From NCBI GenBank assembly GCA_003427395.1, contig BFEA01000289.1:1032469-1056556 (forward strand): a DNA stretch of 24,088 nucleotides, in the 5' to 3' direction. The stretch comes from Chara braunii. Its lineage: Eukaryota > Streptophyta > Charophyceae > Charales > Characeae. Both the position numbers and the translations under genes were made by a program. Within the stretch, counting starts at the first letter, position 1; each line of letters opens with the position of its first letter. This document shows, piece after piece, positions 12,267 through 21,623 of this stretch. The notes under the pieces are model-generated. The model searched no databases, was not told the DNA's origin, and was given only the letters and a program-made list of their open reading frames with translations.

Positions 12267-12845
12267 GGATTAAGGGTTTAAGAGATTTCGGACAAGGGTC
12301 AGGATGACTTTTGGGCAAGGATGGACAAGGCAAGACTGTCCCTACCAGACGAGGACGAGCAGCAGCGCACAGTACAGTTGATGTTTACCAAGACCTGGCT
12401 GATCGAAGGAAATTTGCAGAGATAAAGATCTTTTATGTCCGATGGATGGACTGGCGCAACTCATAAGATGTTAGGAGAAAACCAAATGGTTCCGACATAG
12501 ACAACAACGTCCTAGGCTGAGCAACAGAGATACCAAGCTGGGTTTTTTGGAAAGGAAGGAGACTCAGATTAGTGACTGGAGCAAGATCCTACCACTTTCT
12601 CTCGTTTTTGAATAGGTCCTTTTGACAGGCCCAAGAAGGGAACCTGAGAGGAGCCAGCTGTTAGGGCAAGCTGACAGTCAATCCTCCCTCAAGGGAGCAA
12701 TGAATGCTGATCAGGGGTCCTTCAGCCATATGGAAGGAAGCGTGAGTGTGTTTCAGGATGTAATACTCCTTTATGACTTGCCGAGGGAATAAGAACCGGA
12801 CTGATGCTCCCCAGAATGGAAAAGGAGCCAGGCCCATAAGGACCT

Positions 12846-12849
<4 letters not shown>
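12267..12849 (+). other. LINE A 3' untranslated region
   Basis: Non-coding stretch between the ORF2 stop and the poly(A). It contains the terminal hairpin at 12806-12828. The telomere-like GGGTTTAGGG patch near 12257-12267 is too short to mean anything by itself. Confidence 0.75.
12806..12828 (+). promoter_or_regulatory. LINE A 3'-terminal hairpin
   Basis: GCTCC (12806-12810) pairs with GGAGC (12824-12828) around a 13-nt loop, 21 nt before the poly(A). The preceding core TGATGCTCCCCA is identical to that in LINE B and differs by one base at 23627-23638, while the surrounding UTR sequence differs. A role in RT recognition is inferred. Confidence 0.55.

Positions 12850-12881
<32 letters not shown>
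12850..12881 (+). repeat. LINE A poly(A) tail
   Basis: Thirty-two uninterrupted A, followed by GA and then the right target-site duplication. This marks the 3' terminus of LINE A. Confidence 0.92.
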
Positions 12882-12883
<2 letters not shown>

Positions 12884-12897
12884 AGGATTCTTTGACC
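12884..12897. repeat. Right target-site duplication of LINE A
   Basis: AGGATTCTTTGACC, identical to 2533-2546. LINE B coding sequence resumes immediately to the right on the minus strand, in the same codon phase as the left copy. Confidence 0.9.
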
Positions 12898-15800
12898 CCA
12901 CACTTGGGTTCCTTGTTCACAATTTCCAACTCTTGTAGGTTGTGGTTAGTGATCGGGTAGGAGAAGAATTTGGAGAGGTAGCTTGGTGCATTGGTTCGAG
13001 AGACGAATTGGTATTCTCTGCTAGGCTGGGTCTGGGAAATGAGTACGCCCCGGTCCCCGGATTTCCACGAGAAGTCCTCCCTTAGGAGGGAGAGCCACTG
13101 TGTTGGGATGCTCTTTTGAATCTGTGATAAATTTTTTGTGAGGGTATGGCAGCCTTTTAATTCATTTCGGAGCTCCTGTTTGGTTGACCATTGTCTTCGT
13201 TCTTCTGCCCAAATGTGTCTCACTGGCACACCCTTTTTTGCACCTAGGATAGCCATCTCCTGTCTTTTGAGCGTAGTGTCCAGGGTGAGTCACTCGGGTC
13301 TACAATCCATGGGTTGCAGTACAGAGGTGGTCTCAGGACCTCTTCTCTGTTTCCTGGTGCATTCTTCGCCAGGCTTTGAGGGTAGGCTTCCAGTATGAAT
13401 TTGTTGTTGGGATGGGGCTTGTTATGGGATTTGCTGGGTTTCTTCTGCAAGGTCTGTCTGATTTGATTGTCCAGTTCTTTGCCATTATCTAAAAAAGACC
13501 TCTCATGTTCAGTGGGGAGGTGATAGGTGCTAGATGTTTGATGCTGTCTAGAGTCATCTGGGTCCAAGGAATGAATTGTCTTAACAAGAGCTTGATAATC
13601 CATTTCATCTGCAGGGGCTATGGATTCCTGTTTGGGATCAATTAACCCAAGACCACCCTCCTGTGGTTTCCTGATGATGTGGTTCTTGGCTACCTTGTTG
13701 ATACACGTGGTCCTGTAGGGGTCACCGGTCCATAGATAGCATCTAGCCCTGTTCCTTGATGCTTTGAGGTTGTCGTCGGGGGAGGACCAGATGGATTCCA
13801 TGCACCAAAAAGTGGAGAAGATTGCCATGTTAATTAGTAATGCTCTTTCGATTAGCGAGGCCCGAGCATTTTTACACGGGGCCATGTGAGTGATAGCCCT
13901 GGTGACTAGGTTTTGGCTCATGCCTGGCCAGACCCCATCCTTGTTTACCATGATGCCTAGGAATCTTAGTGCCTGATCTCCTGTAGACGATGACATGGGT
14001 GTGGCTGTATCGACCAGTTGGGGAGGGGTCCCATCTGCTAGCCACTTTCCTTCGGTCTTGCCCCAATTGACCTTCATTTTGTATGCCAGTCTGAGGCTTC
14101 CATTGCTCTTGTGAGGGCTTGGAAGGAGCAGTTGCTGGCACGAATGAGGACAGTGAGGTAGTCTACGAACATTAGCCCTGTGGGTAGGGTGAAGTCGTGT
14201 AATGGATTGAAGTTGCGCTCGGTAAGGCGGCCGATGGATGGGTTTTTCTGAAGGAAGGAGGCTATGTCTTCCATAATGAATAAGAAGATGGGAGGAGCCA
14301 GTGGATCACCTTGTCTAACCAATCTTGAGATCGGGTAGCTCTCTGAAAAAAATTGATTGACCTGTACTCTGGCGGTTGCGTCTGCATAGAGGACTCTAAC
14401 CCATTCTCTGAACCTGGGGCCTACCCCCATTTTCTCCATGCAGGCGTGCAGGAAGTCCCAATTGACCTGGTGATAGGCCTTTTCAAAGTAAAAAAACAGG
14501 ATTGCTGCCTTCATTCATTTTTCCGTGATCTTCTTTGCTGCCTTATTCAGTGTCATTACGTTGTCTTGTATGTACCGGCCAGGGATAAAGTCCGCTTGGT
14601 CGATTTGAAAAGAATTGTTTGTTAGTTTTGTGATCCTATTTTGCGAGAGCCTTAGCAAGGATTTTGTACGGAGTGGTGAGTAGTGATCTGGGTCTATAGT
14701 TCCTCAAGTCTTCTTCGTCTCCCTTCTTGTGCAATAGAGATACCACGCTGGTGCTAAGTACATTGCCTAGGCCTCCCTTGAGCTTGCTGTCTTCAAAGAG
14801 CTCGAGCAGGTCCTCCCCTAGAATCGGCCAGAAGTAGTTCCAAAATTCTTTTAACAGGCCATCAATGCCCGGAGCTTTATCATTTCCCATTTGGGTCAGG
14901 GCTGTGTGTAGCTTCACCAGGGTTAGGTGTTTGTCCGGACCTTCCGCTTGAGTTGTCGAGATTGTTTTATCCAGGTACGACAGCATGTGTTGACAGGCTG
15001 TTAGCTTCGTTGTGGTCGAGGGTGAAGGTGTTTTCGCCCGGTACAAGTCTGCGTAGAATGTCCTCGCTATTTTGACCATCTTTGTACCTGCTGTTTTGAC
15101 ATTCTCTTGATCTGTTGGGTCTTTGAGGCCCTCTACCATGTTGTTCCTGGCGTTTGCTTTGATTCTGGAGAATCTTTTTTTAGTCATGGATTCATTGAGA
15201 GTGTAGTCCATCATCCTGGCGCGTATTTGTAGTCCTCTCAAGTCTCATCTTCTCCATTCATTTAATACCTCTTTAATATCCGTCAGTAGATCCTGGTATA
15301 ACTCGCTGGAGGGGTCCTTTGCGAGGTTGGCTTCTTCAACTGAGATGGCGAATTGGAGTTCTTCCCTTCTCCTTTTGTGATCCCCCGCTATGCCCCATGA
15401 TTCTGCTGATATTGTTCGTGTTAGGTCTGCATAATTGTCGATGAACCATTGGTGCCTGTTCATCTGTCTGAATTCTTGTTGTTATTGGATGGACCAATTT
15501 TCTTTGACCGCTATGGACAGCCTCTCGGTCGCTAGGAGGGAGTTGTTCAGCCTGAAAAAAACCCTATCCCGTTTCGACTGGTGAGTTGAAATTGAGCAGC
15601 AGTTGAATGGGCTTGTGATCCAGTCCTTTGCAGGCGGCCGAAGGACGTATTTCAGCTTCATTGATTGCACCTTGTAGGCTCTCAGAGATCAGGAAGTAAT
15701 CGATTGTGGACAATGAGGTCCGATTGACTCGGTTCTTTCTGATCCGGGAGAAAGTTTTTTTGTCTGGATGCAGCGCCTTGAACAAATCGATGAGTTCATA

Positions 15801-16302
15801 TTCTGTCATCGGATTCCGTATCCAGGTTCCCGCTCTTGTGGGACCCAATAATACTGTCCTAGAGATCCGGTCCAAGTTGGGGTCTAGCGTCGTGTTCCAG
15901 TCCCCGACGATGATAACCGGTTGCGGGTTGGGGATACGAGGTTTGATCATTCGGGTTCTTCGTTGGGTGTGTACAGGTTGAGGATTCTCATCTCTTCATC
16001 TTACCATCTTATGCCTAACCATGACCATCTGCCCTCCTCGCTGACCTTCAGTCATAGTCTTGGACGTCCTTGGTATGAGAATTGCAGTTCCTTTCTTACT
16101 CAGTCCCTCTTTGTTGGACCATCGGACAAGGCACACCCACATACTGTCTTCTCCACGGTATTCTGTATTCGGGTGTGGTTGTTAAGATTTGATAGGTGGG
16201 TCTCTTGAAGTAGTATCACGTCGGGTTGGGATGATCTTTTCCTGTCACACCGAGCCGAATGTCCCTGATTTTATCTTCCTCGGCTAAGACATTCCCTATA
16301 GA
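12884..16302 (-). pseudogene. LINE B ORF2, endonuclease and RT part, broken
   Basis: Read on the minus strand from about 16302. Endonuclease fragments come first: LLQETHL near 16210, GDWNTTLDP near 15900, DYFLISE and GLDHKPIQL near 15690-15600. A helical linker follows at 15463-15245, then RT fingers (GIDGLLKEFWNYFW, LLHKKGDEEDLRNYRP) around 14890-14690, palm and thumb. The frame changes near 16225, 15600, 14600, 14090 and 13250. A TGA near 15243 replaces the Trp seen in LINE A. Motif A reads FFYFEKAY and motif C reads FVDYL, so the catalytic Asp in each is Tyr. The reading frame runs to the LINE A insertion point and continues at 2546. Confidence 0.88.
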
Positions 16303-17931
16303 TCGGGCAGTAATTCCTGATGTCATCCTTCTCCCCCTTTTTGAAGAGAAAAGTTGTGACCCCCTAGCAATGCATGCCCCCAAAGGTCTGTTCTGTTCTA
16401 ACAGCCTGCACATACTCATACAGATTGGTCTTGAAGACTTCCCAAAATTGAAACTAGAACTCCTTAGGGAAGGAGTCAAGGCTAGGGTCTTTTCATCTTC
16501 CATCCCTTTTAGTGCCTCCAAGAGTTCGTTAGTCGTGAGAGGTTTGTCTAACTCCTGCCTCTGTTGGGATGACAGCAGGGATGGAAGACTATTTAGCATG
16601 GATGACCTTGCCTCCTCCAATTGAGCAGGTTGCCATTGTCCAGACTCACATGTCTAAAGGTTCTGGTAAAATTGCTCTGCATAGTTAACTATAGTAGTAT
16701 AGTGTAGGCATCAGAAGCAACTGGGATGGAAGGGCCCGCCCAAGGGGTGTTTCAGAGTGGCTATCGATTCTGCCTGGCTCTGGCTTTGATCCTTTGAAAG
16801 AAGGCTTTTGCCATCGCCCCGTCTGTATTGTGCTTCTTGACTCGTGCCTGCACCCTCCAGGCTTCCGCCTGGGCTTCCAGGTATTGCGAAAAACGGTTGC
16901 TAGCGTGTTGGAGCTTGTCAAAGGTAGCCTGGTCTAGGGGGTTTTTGTGCAGCTTTTGGTCCCATTGTTCCAGCTCGACTAGGAGTCTGTCCAGGACTGC
17001 CTTTCTGTGCCTTGCGTGGCTAATTGAAAACATTTTAATGTTCTCCCGCAGTTTGGCAATGTGATCATTAAACCAGGCTACTGTGGATTGGGCCACGTGT
17101 TTCTCTGTGGCCCAGTATTGCCAAAAGGACTGGACCAACTCCTTCAACGAACTCAGTTTGAGAAGTGATGCATTAAACCTAAAGAAACTGGGCCTGCGTT
17201 CAATCTGAGCATGGTGGGACGGCCATTACAATGCCCCTATCGTCAAAGGACTTGCACGGGCTGAAGGCCATAATGTCTGCTACCGTTAGAATTCCCACCA
17301 GTTCCTGCGAGGCACATGTGTATGCCCTCTTTGTTGGGTGCAAAATGCAGTAAGCATCTTGTAGTTGAAGTGTCACTATGAAACGGGCCTAGCATGTCCA
17401 CGTCTGGGGTTGTGCTGGCAGACCGTGTGTGAGATTGAGAGCATGATCGCCTGTCTATGGCTGGGTTCGGTGTAATATTGAAATCCCCTGCCGAGATGAG
17501 CTGGTTGGCTGTTGGCCATACTTGGTAGAGGGCATGCAAGACGTGGGTCCTCTCGATACGGTCATTTAGACCATACACACTCACAACAACTCCTCGTCCC
17601 AAACTGAGACATTTACATAAACCCATCTACCCTCCTTTTTGTCATAGTTGTAAGTCCTTTGGGGTGACCCTCGAGGAGGGTGGAATCCAAGTGGCCACCC
17701 CGATGGAGGCTGCCGTTTGGCCGGGGCCAAGGAGGAAGCATACGGCCATACCTTTCTTTCCCTGGGCTTGTGTTCCGCCGAGTGCGAGAGGTGGGTTTCT
17801 TGTACACATATCATATCTGGCCATTTGACCACCCCCTTTTCTCTGAATAACTCCCAAATTGCCTTCTTTTTTTCCGGCGTCGCATGGGCGGCCCCATTTA
17901 TATTAATTGATCGCATGTGGAGGTCTGTCAT
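16303..17931 (-). pseudogene. LINE C ORF2, endonuclease and RT N-terminus, truncated
   Basis: The start is taken at ATG 17931 (MTDLHMRSININGA), matching the endonuclease N-terminus; the frame is also open upstream through the poly(C) tract. Endonuclease motifs are VQETHLS and, after a frameshift near 17600, AGDFNITPNP; the final DH motif region is eroded. A linker (MAKAFFQRIKARARQNR) corresponds to the segment that holds the first LINE A ORF2 stop. RT fingers follow: LDKPLTTNELLEALKGM, a SFPKEF block and LFKKGEKDDIRNY. TAG stops interrupt KEF-FQFW and MHC-GVTT. Coding similarity ends at about 16303 next to LINE B. Confidence 0.8.
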
Positions 17932-17969
17932 TGCTACTTTATGTGCCCACAGTGGGGGGCGCCTCAGCA

Positions 17970-17972
<3 letters not shown>

Positions 17973-18000
<28 letters not shown>

Positions 18001-18020
18001 AAGGGGGGGGGGCAGGGGGG
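17973..18020 (-). repeat. Poly(C) tract before LINE C ORF2
   Basis: On the plus strand this is 28 G (17973-18000), AA, 10 G, CA, 6 G; read with the element it is poly(C). It ends 41 nt before the ORF2 ATG at 17931, close to the 44 nt in LINE A. The frame through it is open and would add a poly-proline leader to ORF2. Confidence 0.88.
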
Positions 18021-18123
18021 TTGTTGGTATGCTGCACAGACCCCTTCCCAGCGCTTTTCCTGAGATGCAGATCGATTGTCCTGCATACTGGGGTATTGGG
18101 GAGGGATGACTCTCTCCATGCAA

Positions 18124-18455
18124 CCACTAGCGGTTAATGGAAGGCCGAAAATTCGGGGTTTTTCGCCGCATCGCTACAAGCAATGTTGTTGAAACTCTTG
18201 CAAACAAACTATCTAAAACCCTATTCGGAGTAGCTTTCGGAGTTCGCCAAATCTTTTTTTGAGTCCGGTGTTTTTGCTAAGTTTTTCGTTACTGGTCCAA
18301 ATGCAGCGAAACTGAATACAGATATACCCTAAAGCGCATATATATCAGGCAAAAAGAAAAACCAAGAAAAAAGTAAGAATTCAGGGAAATATGGCAGTTT
18401 CGGTGAAAATTTCGCCAAAATTCGCCGAATTTTGGGCCTTCCATTACTAACCGCT
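18124..18455. mobile_element. MITE-like element with terminal inverted repeats
   Basis: The left end (18129-18156) and right end (18425-18455) are inverted copies of about 28 nt, sharing GCGGTTA and ATGGAAGGCC and differing by a 3-nt insertion and one mismatch. Imperfect direct repeats flank it: TCTCCATGCAA at 18113-18123 and TCTCATGCAA at 18456-18465, a plausible 10-11 bp target duplication. Five bases lie between the left duplication and the left inverted repeat. There is no coding capacity. The duplication length suggests a Mutator-like family, which is only a guess. It sits between ORF1 and ORF2 of LINE C, so it inserted after that element. Confidence 0.7.
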
Positions 18456-18472
18456 TCTCATGCAAGCGCACG

Positions 18473-20230
18473 CTACTCCGTCAGTGCCAGCAGCAGGGGT
18501 GTGGCTGCTGGTTTGTCACGCAGGTACCCCTTCCCGTTTGGGGGCCATGCGATAAGCCCTGGTGAGCAATCGGCCATGTTGAAATCTTCCTCAAAATTTG
18601 AATCCGAGTCAGACACCCCCTCTATGTTATCTCCTTCCTTCAGGGTGAATTTGTTTGCTTCCGGGTCCATGAGGAGGTTGAGGACCTGAATAGTCAGGGG
18701 GGAAGAGATGGCTAGAACACGCTGACCAGAGTATCCAGCAAGCAATTCTGACGGTATCTTCAGCTCTACGGGTGCATGAGCTGTCACCAGAGTGTCCGCC
18801 CCTTTGTCGCCCTGCATTCCCAAGCAGATCTTCTTGATAAGAATATCCGGCCTGAACTGGTCGTCGCTTGTTCTGAGGCCCAGACAGCCAACCCTGGTAA
18901 TGGTTGCTACATGGCCCTCTGTCCACGTGGTAGGATGCGCCACCGTGGTAGGATACGCCACCCGTGTCAGTTCGTTTAGCAGTGAGGTGACTGTGGCGAT
19001 GAGCTTCTTGGCTACCAGTCCCCAGTCGATTTTGGAGATATGTTTGTATTTGTTGATGATCTGTTGAATTTGAGGTTTAGCGATTATCCTCATCCTAATC
19101 TTCTCCGAGTGCAAGGGAGGGTTGATGTCATGAATGGAGAGTTCCCCAGGGGGCAGGGAGTTGAGAAGGACTCAGTCAGGAAGCTGTTTCAGGTGGGAGC
19201 GGACCACCTTGTTTTTCACCAGTGAAATTGCAGGTGAGGATTTGTCCTAGTGAGTACAGCAGTCACGGATCAGATTGGGCTGGCCCGTCCCAGGTGGTTG
19301 TTGACTGCTTTGTTGAAATTGCTGTGGATCCTGCTCAGCATTCAGGTCGTCTTGGTCCATCTCAAGATCCTCATCTGGGTGAATCCCTTCCCCCGTCTCA
19401 TTATTCATTCCCAGCATGAGTGTGTCCGTCTGTGTATCTGGTGTGGGGAACGTCTCAGGCAGCTCGGCGTGGCCCTCCTGCTGATGGCACAGGCCTGTCT
19501 GCAGAATCTGGGAACAGGCGCCTTCCGGCACAGTGTCGGGTGGGGGGGACGTCCCTGGCAACTGGGCTTGGTCCGTCTGCTGAGGGCAATGCCCGTCTGC
19601 AGAAGTTGGAGGTAAGGTCCTTGCCCCTCCGATGACTGTGCCAGGTCGGGAGGGGTAAGGAGCCAGGCCTGTTGTCACCACCAACTCTGGACCTGCATCG
19701 CCTCCTCGCGGTGCCCGTGTGCCAGCAGTTGCCCAATGTCGTACAAGTTTCCCTGTTCCTGGTTCGCAAGCATTTGCTGTTGGTCCTCCATTTGTTTTAT
19801 CGCCTGTTGTTGCACTTGCAGGCTTGCCAGGGCTTGTCCCAGCTGCTGCCTGAGCGCTTCTGGTGTTTGTAGACTGGCCCAGGTCGCCTTCCCGGTATGC
19901 GGGCATAGGGCCCAGCTGGCTGATTTGCTGCTCGGCTAGCTGGTGAAATAGGGCACATTGGGCTTCAGTCAGGGCAGGTTGCTGGTTTCCAGGGTGCGGT
20001 GATTGTTCGGGGTGGGAGTCCCGAGCACTGCCCTCGTGGGATATCTGTGTGGGCTGGCCAGTATTTCCTTGCAGAATGTCATCTGAGTTATTCTGTGGCA
20101 ACAGCGACTGGCCCAGGTCGCCTCCCCGGTCAGCGGGCACGGGGCCCAGCTGGCGGACAAGAATCATACTAGGGGTAATACGGAAACAAAGATGCACTAT
20201 GTTTGAACCACCAGTATGTTTCTCAGCCAT
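18473..20230 (-). pseudogene. LINE C ORF1, Pro/Gln/Gly-rich, broken
   Basis: The start is taken at ATG 20230 (MAEKHTGG); the frame is open a little further up, to about 20317. The first part is rich in Pro, Gln, Gly and Thr and contains repeated peptides (QLGPxPAxRxGDLGQS twice; a CxQQ…LPxTxPxPDT block twice). A TAG lies at 19249-19247 and a TGA shortly after, then the same frame continues to a stop at 18473. The distal part, with an acidic Asp/Ser/Glu segment, resembles in composition the end of LINE A ORF1. The assignment as ORF1 rests on position and this weak resemblance; I see no zinc knuckle. Confidence 0.6.
19872..20154. repeat. 49-bp direct repeats inside LINE C ORF1
   Basis: Copies at 19872-19920 and 20106-20154 are 49 nt each, offset 234 bp (78 codons), with only a few differences. 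They encode QLGPMPAYREGDLGQS and QLGPVPADRGGDLGQS on the minus strand, so the repeat has stayed in frame. Confidence 0.8.
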
Positions 20231-20572
20231 TTTTCTCCAACGTGTCTTGCATGCTGCTGCAACTTTTGGGGGTCGGCAGCCGGAGCGAAATGGCAGGGAG
20301 TTTGGAGCCCCGGGCAAAGTGCCCCGGAAATACTATACTGGTGGTTTGATTCCAGGAAAACAAGTTCAGTATATGGACAAGAGCATAATGGCTGGCGACC
20401 CAGCCAAAATAAGGCCCGTGCTGCTTCGTTTTTCTTTGGCCTGTAGGGCGTTTGGAGCGTTGGGCAAAAGTGCCTCACAAGTACTGGTGGCTGGATTCCA
20501 GGAAAACATGTTCGGTCTAGGGGCAAGAGCCATGCTAGGGGTAATACGGAAATGAAGATGCACTATGTTTGA
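20165..20572. repeat. Diverged direct repeats at the 5' end of LINE C
   Basis: A 42-nt segment at 20165-20206 recurs at 20531-20572 with three mismatches, offset 366 bp. Between them, two further diverged copies of about 85-90 nt (20300-20390 and 20450-20534) share GTTTGGAGC and TTCCAGGAAAACA with an offset near 150 bp. This nested arrangement looks like an old tandem duplication. It could be promoter monomers of the LINE, or simply host repeats. Confidence 0.65.
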
Positions 20573-20574
20573 TG

Positions 20575-21060
20575 GAAGAATCCCCAACGACTGAATTTGC
20601 TGCCTGAAAAGAGGATACGTAGAGGCGGAGATTGGAAAGGTTATGGAAAGCCTTCGGCCTTATGCGGTTTACAATTAGGAGGTCTTATTATATTATAACC
20701 AACAAGATTAGCAATGGAACTCCAACGCCACATAACAGATGTCATCCTCCTAAGAAACGCACGTATAATATCCTATCATCGCTTCTGAGGTTGGCAGAGG
20801 CACGGACAAAGGAAGTGCTGGCCAGACTCTGCTGCATTTATTTTGACAAAATCGGCAAGATGGAAAATGGGAGAGAGAAGATGAACATGACAAGGAGAGT
20901 ATTTTTGCCAATGGAATGGCTTCGGGCAATGTGGGGTATGCCACGGGGCAGCAGAACAAGAGTGTAACGGATAGGGGAGACAGAGCGGCCTTGGCTGCTC
21001 TTCATTGCACGGGAAAACCAGAGCACTCATCGAGTTCCAAATCGATGAAAGACTTCCCTC
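20575..21060. other. Non-coding stretch, nothing recognised
   Basis: Short frames on both strands show no family resemblance or splice-bounded exon. I see no repeat or RNA gene here. Confidence 0.5.
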
Positions 21061-21440
21061 TTTTTTTCTCCCCCCAACAGACAACACAGCAATGGTTAAT
21101 TTAGACTGTTATACCGCGTCAAACGCGGGGGCGCAGCCATTCGGGTAGCATGCTTTATGTTCTAGACAGTAAGCTTGGCAAAGGTCTTATGAAGTGGGGG
21201 ACGGGCAGCCTTCTGGATGGTAGTGTCCAAAGCCAACACTCTCCCACATGCCACACTCAACCCACTCACACGTGCACTCACACCTGTGTTGGCTGAAGAC
21301 CTTACTGATACCGACTGGGAGGATCCAGGTCACTATCTCAGTTGGATGGCACCAAGAGTGCCACAGGCGGCCGTGGGGATTGAACCCACAACCTCCTGAA
21401 TGCCACTTGCGTGCCTAACCAATTGAGCGAGGACGCTGGA
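21061..21440 (-). mobile_element. tRNA-derived SINE-like element
   Basis: On the minus strand there is a Pol III A-box (TCGCTCAATTGGTTAGG, plus 21414-21430) and a B-box matching GWTCRANNC (GTTCAATCC, plus 21377-21385) inside a perfect T-arm (GTGGG/CCCAC). The anticodon arm does not fold well, so it is not a working tRNA gene. About 300 bp of unrelated body follows, and an A-rich patch (7 T on plus at 21061-21067) may be the tail. No target-site duplication was found, so the left boundary is uncertain. A small hairpin (CCGCG-TCAAA-CGCGG) lies at 21114-21128. Confidence 0.6.
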
Positions 21441-21519
21441 TGGAGCCCATTCGAGCTCTGAACTACTAGCATTGCATCTACCTGTGTTCTACCAGAAGAT
21501 TCATGCTCATGTTGCACAT

Positions 21520-21623
21520 TTGGTCGGTAGTGGAGCAAGGCCTTCGATCTCCACAGCTCTCGGGGCAAAGGTTGGTCAGTAGTGGAGCAAGGCCCTCGAT
21601 CTCCACAGCTCCCAGGGCGAAGG
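21520..21623. repeat. 52-bp tandem duplication, two copies
   Basis: Two adjacent units starting at about 21521 and 21573 share GTAGTGGAGCAAGGCC and CGATCTCCACAGCTC with only a few differences. The second copy ends in AAGGTAAGT, which looks like a splice donor, but no matching exon was recognised. Confidence 0.75.

Larger units (their letters stand above)
2547..12883 (+). mobile_element. LINE A: apparently full-length L1-type retrotransposon (about 10.3 kb)
   Basis: Plus-strand non-LTR element bounded by a perfect 14-bp target-site duplication and ending in a 32-nt poly(A). The order is a GC-rich leader (2547-2984), a pyrimidine repeat array (2985-4965), ORF1 (5022-7638, broken), a poly(C) tract (7709-7729), ORF2 with endonuclease, RT and zinc-binding region (7774-12266, broken), a 3' UTR, a terminal hairpin and poly(A). 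It inserted into LINE B and is therefore younger. It is inactive as found because of stops and frameshifts, although the endonuclease and RT catalytic motifs are all still readable. No RNase H domain or LTR is seen. Confidence 0.92.
850..16302 (-). mobile_element. LINE B: 5'-truncated L1-type retrotransposon, split by LINE A
   Basis: Minus-strand non-LTR retrotransposon. In element order it runs from a truncated endonuclease start (about 16302), through the RT and C-terminal region (down to 12884, continuing at 2546-1490), to a 3' UTR (1489-874) and a poly(A) tail seen as 24 T at 850-873. The 10.3-kb LINE A at 2547-12883 interrupts it; without that insert it is about 5.1 kb. It carries several frameshifts and stops, and two RT catalytic Asp residues are Tyr, so it is inactive. 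The right boundary is inferred from the point where LINE C coding similarity stops and LINE B endonuclease similarity starts. I found no target-site duplication around the whole element. Confidence 0.85.
16303..20320 (-). mobile_element. LINE C: 5' half of an L1-type retrotransposon
   Basis: Minus-strand element with a degenerate ORF1 (20230-18473), a 332-bp inverted-repeat insertion, a poly(C) tract, an ORF2 endonuclease and the beginning of the RT. It ends abruptly at about 16303, in the middle of the RT NYRPIS-type motif, where LINE B endonuclease sequence starts in the same orientation. The rest of its RT, its C-terminus and its 3' end were not found, including on the far side of LINE B (1-849). 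The 5' end is uncertain; diverged repeats lie at 20165-20572. Confidence 0.75.

Noticed and set aside
12257-12280. GGGTTTAGGG-like telomere motif
   Set aside because: Only about one and a half degenerate units, at the end of LINE A ORF2; chance is likely.
16290-16310. GCTAAG shared by the LINE B right boundary and the left flank (about 831) as a target-site duplication
   Set aside because: Only six bases match, and the right copy lies inside LINE B endonuclease coding sequence rather than outside it.
17717-18137. Gly-rich plus-strand frames across the G-run
   Set aside because: They are the complement of the LINE C poly(C) tract and endonuclease start; coding similarity is on the minus strand.
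21371-21440. A functional tRNA gene on the minus strand
   Set aside because: The T-arm and Pol III boxes are good, but the anticodon stem does not pair, so a SINE head fits better.
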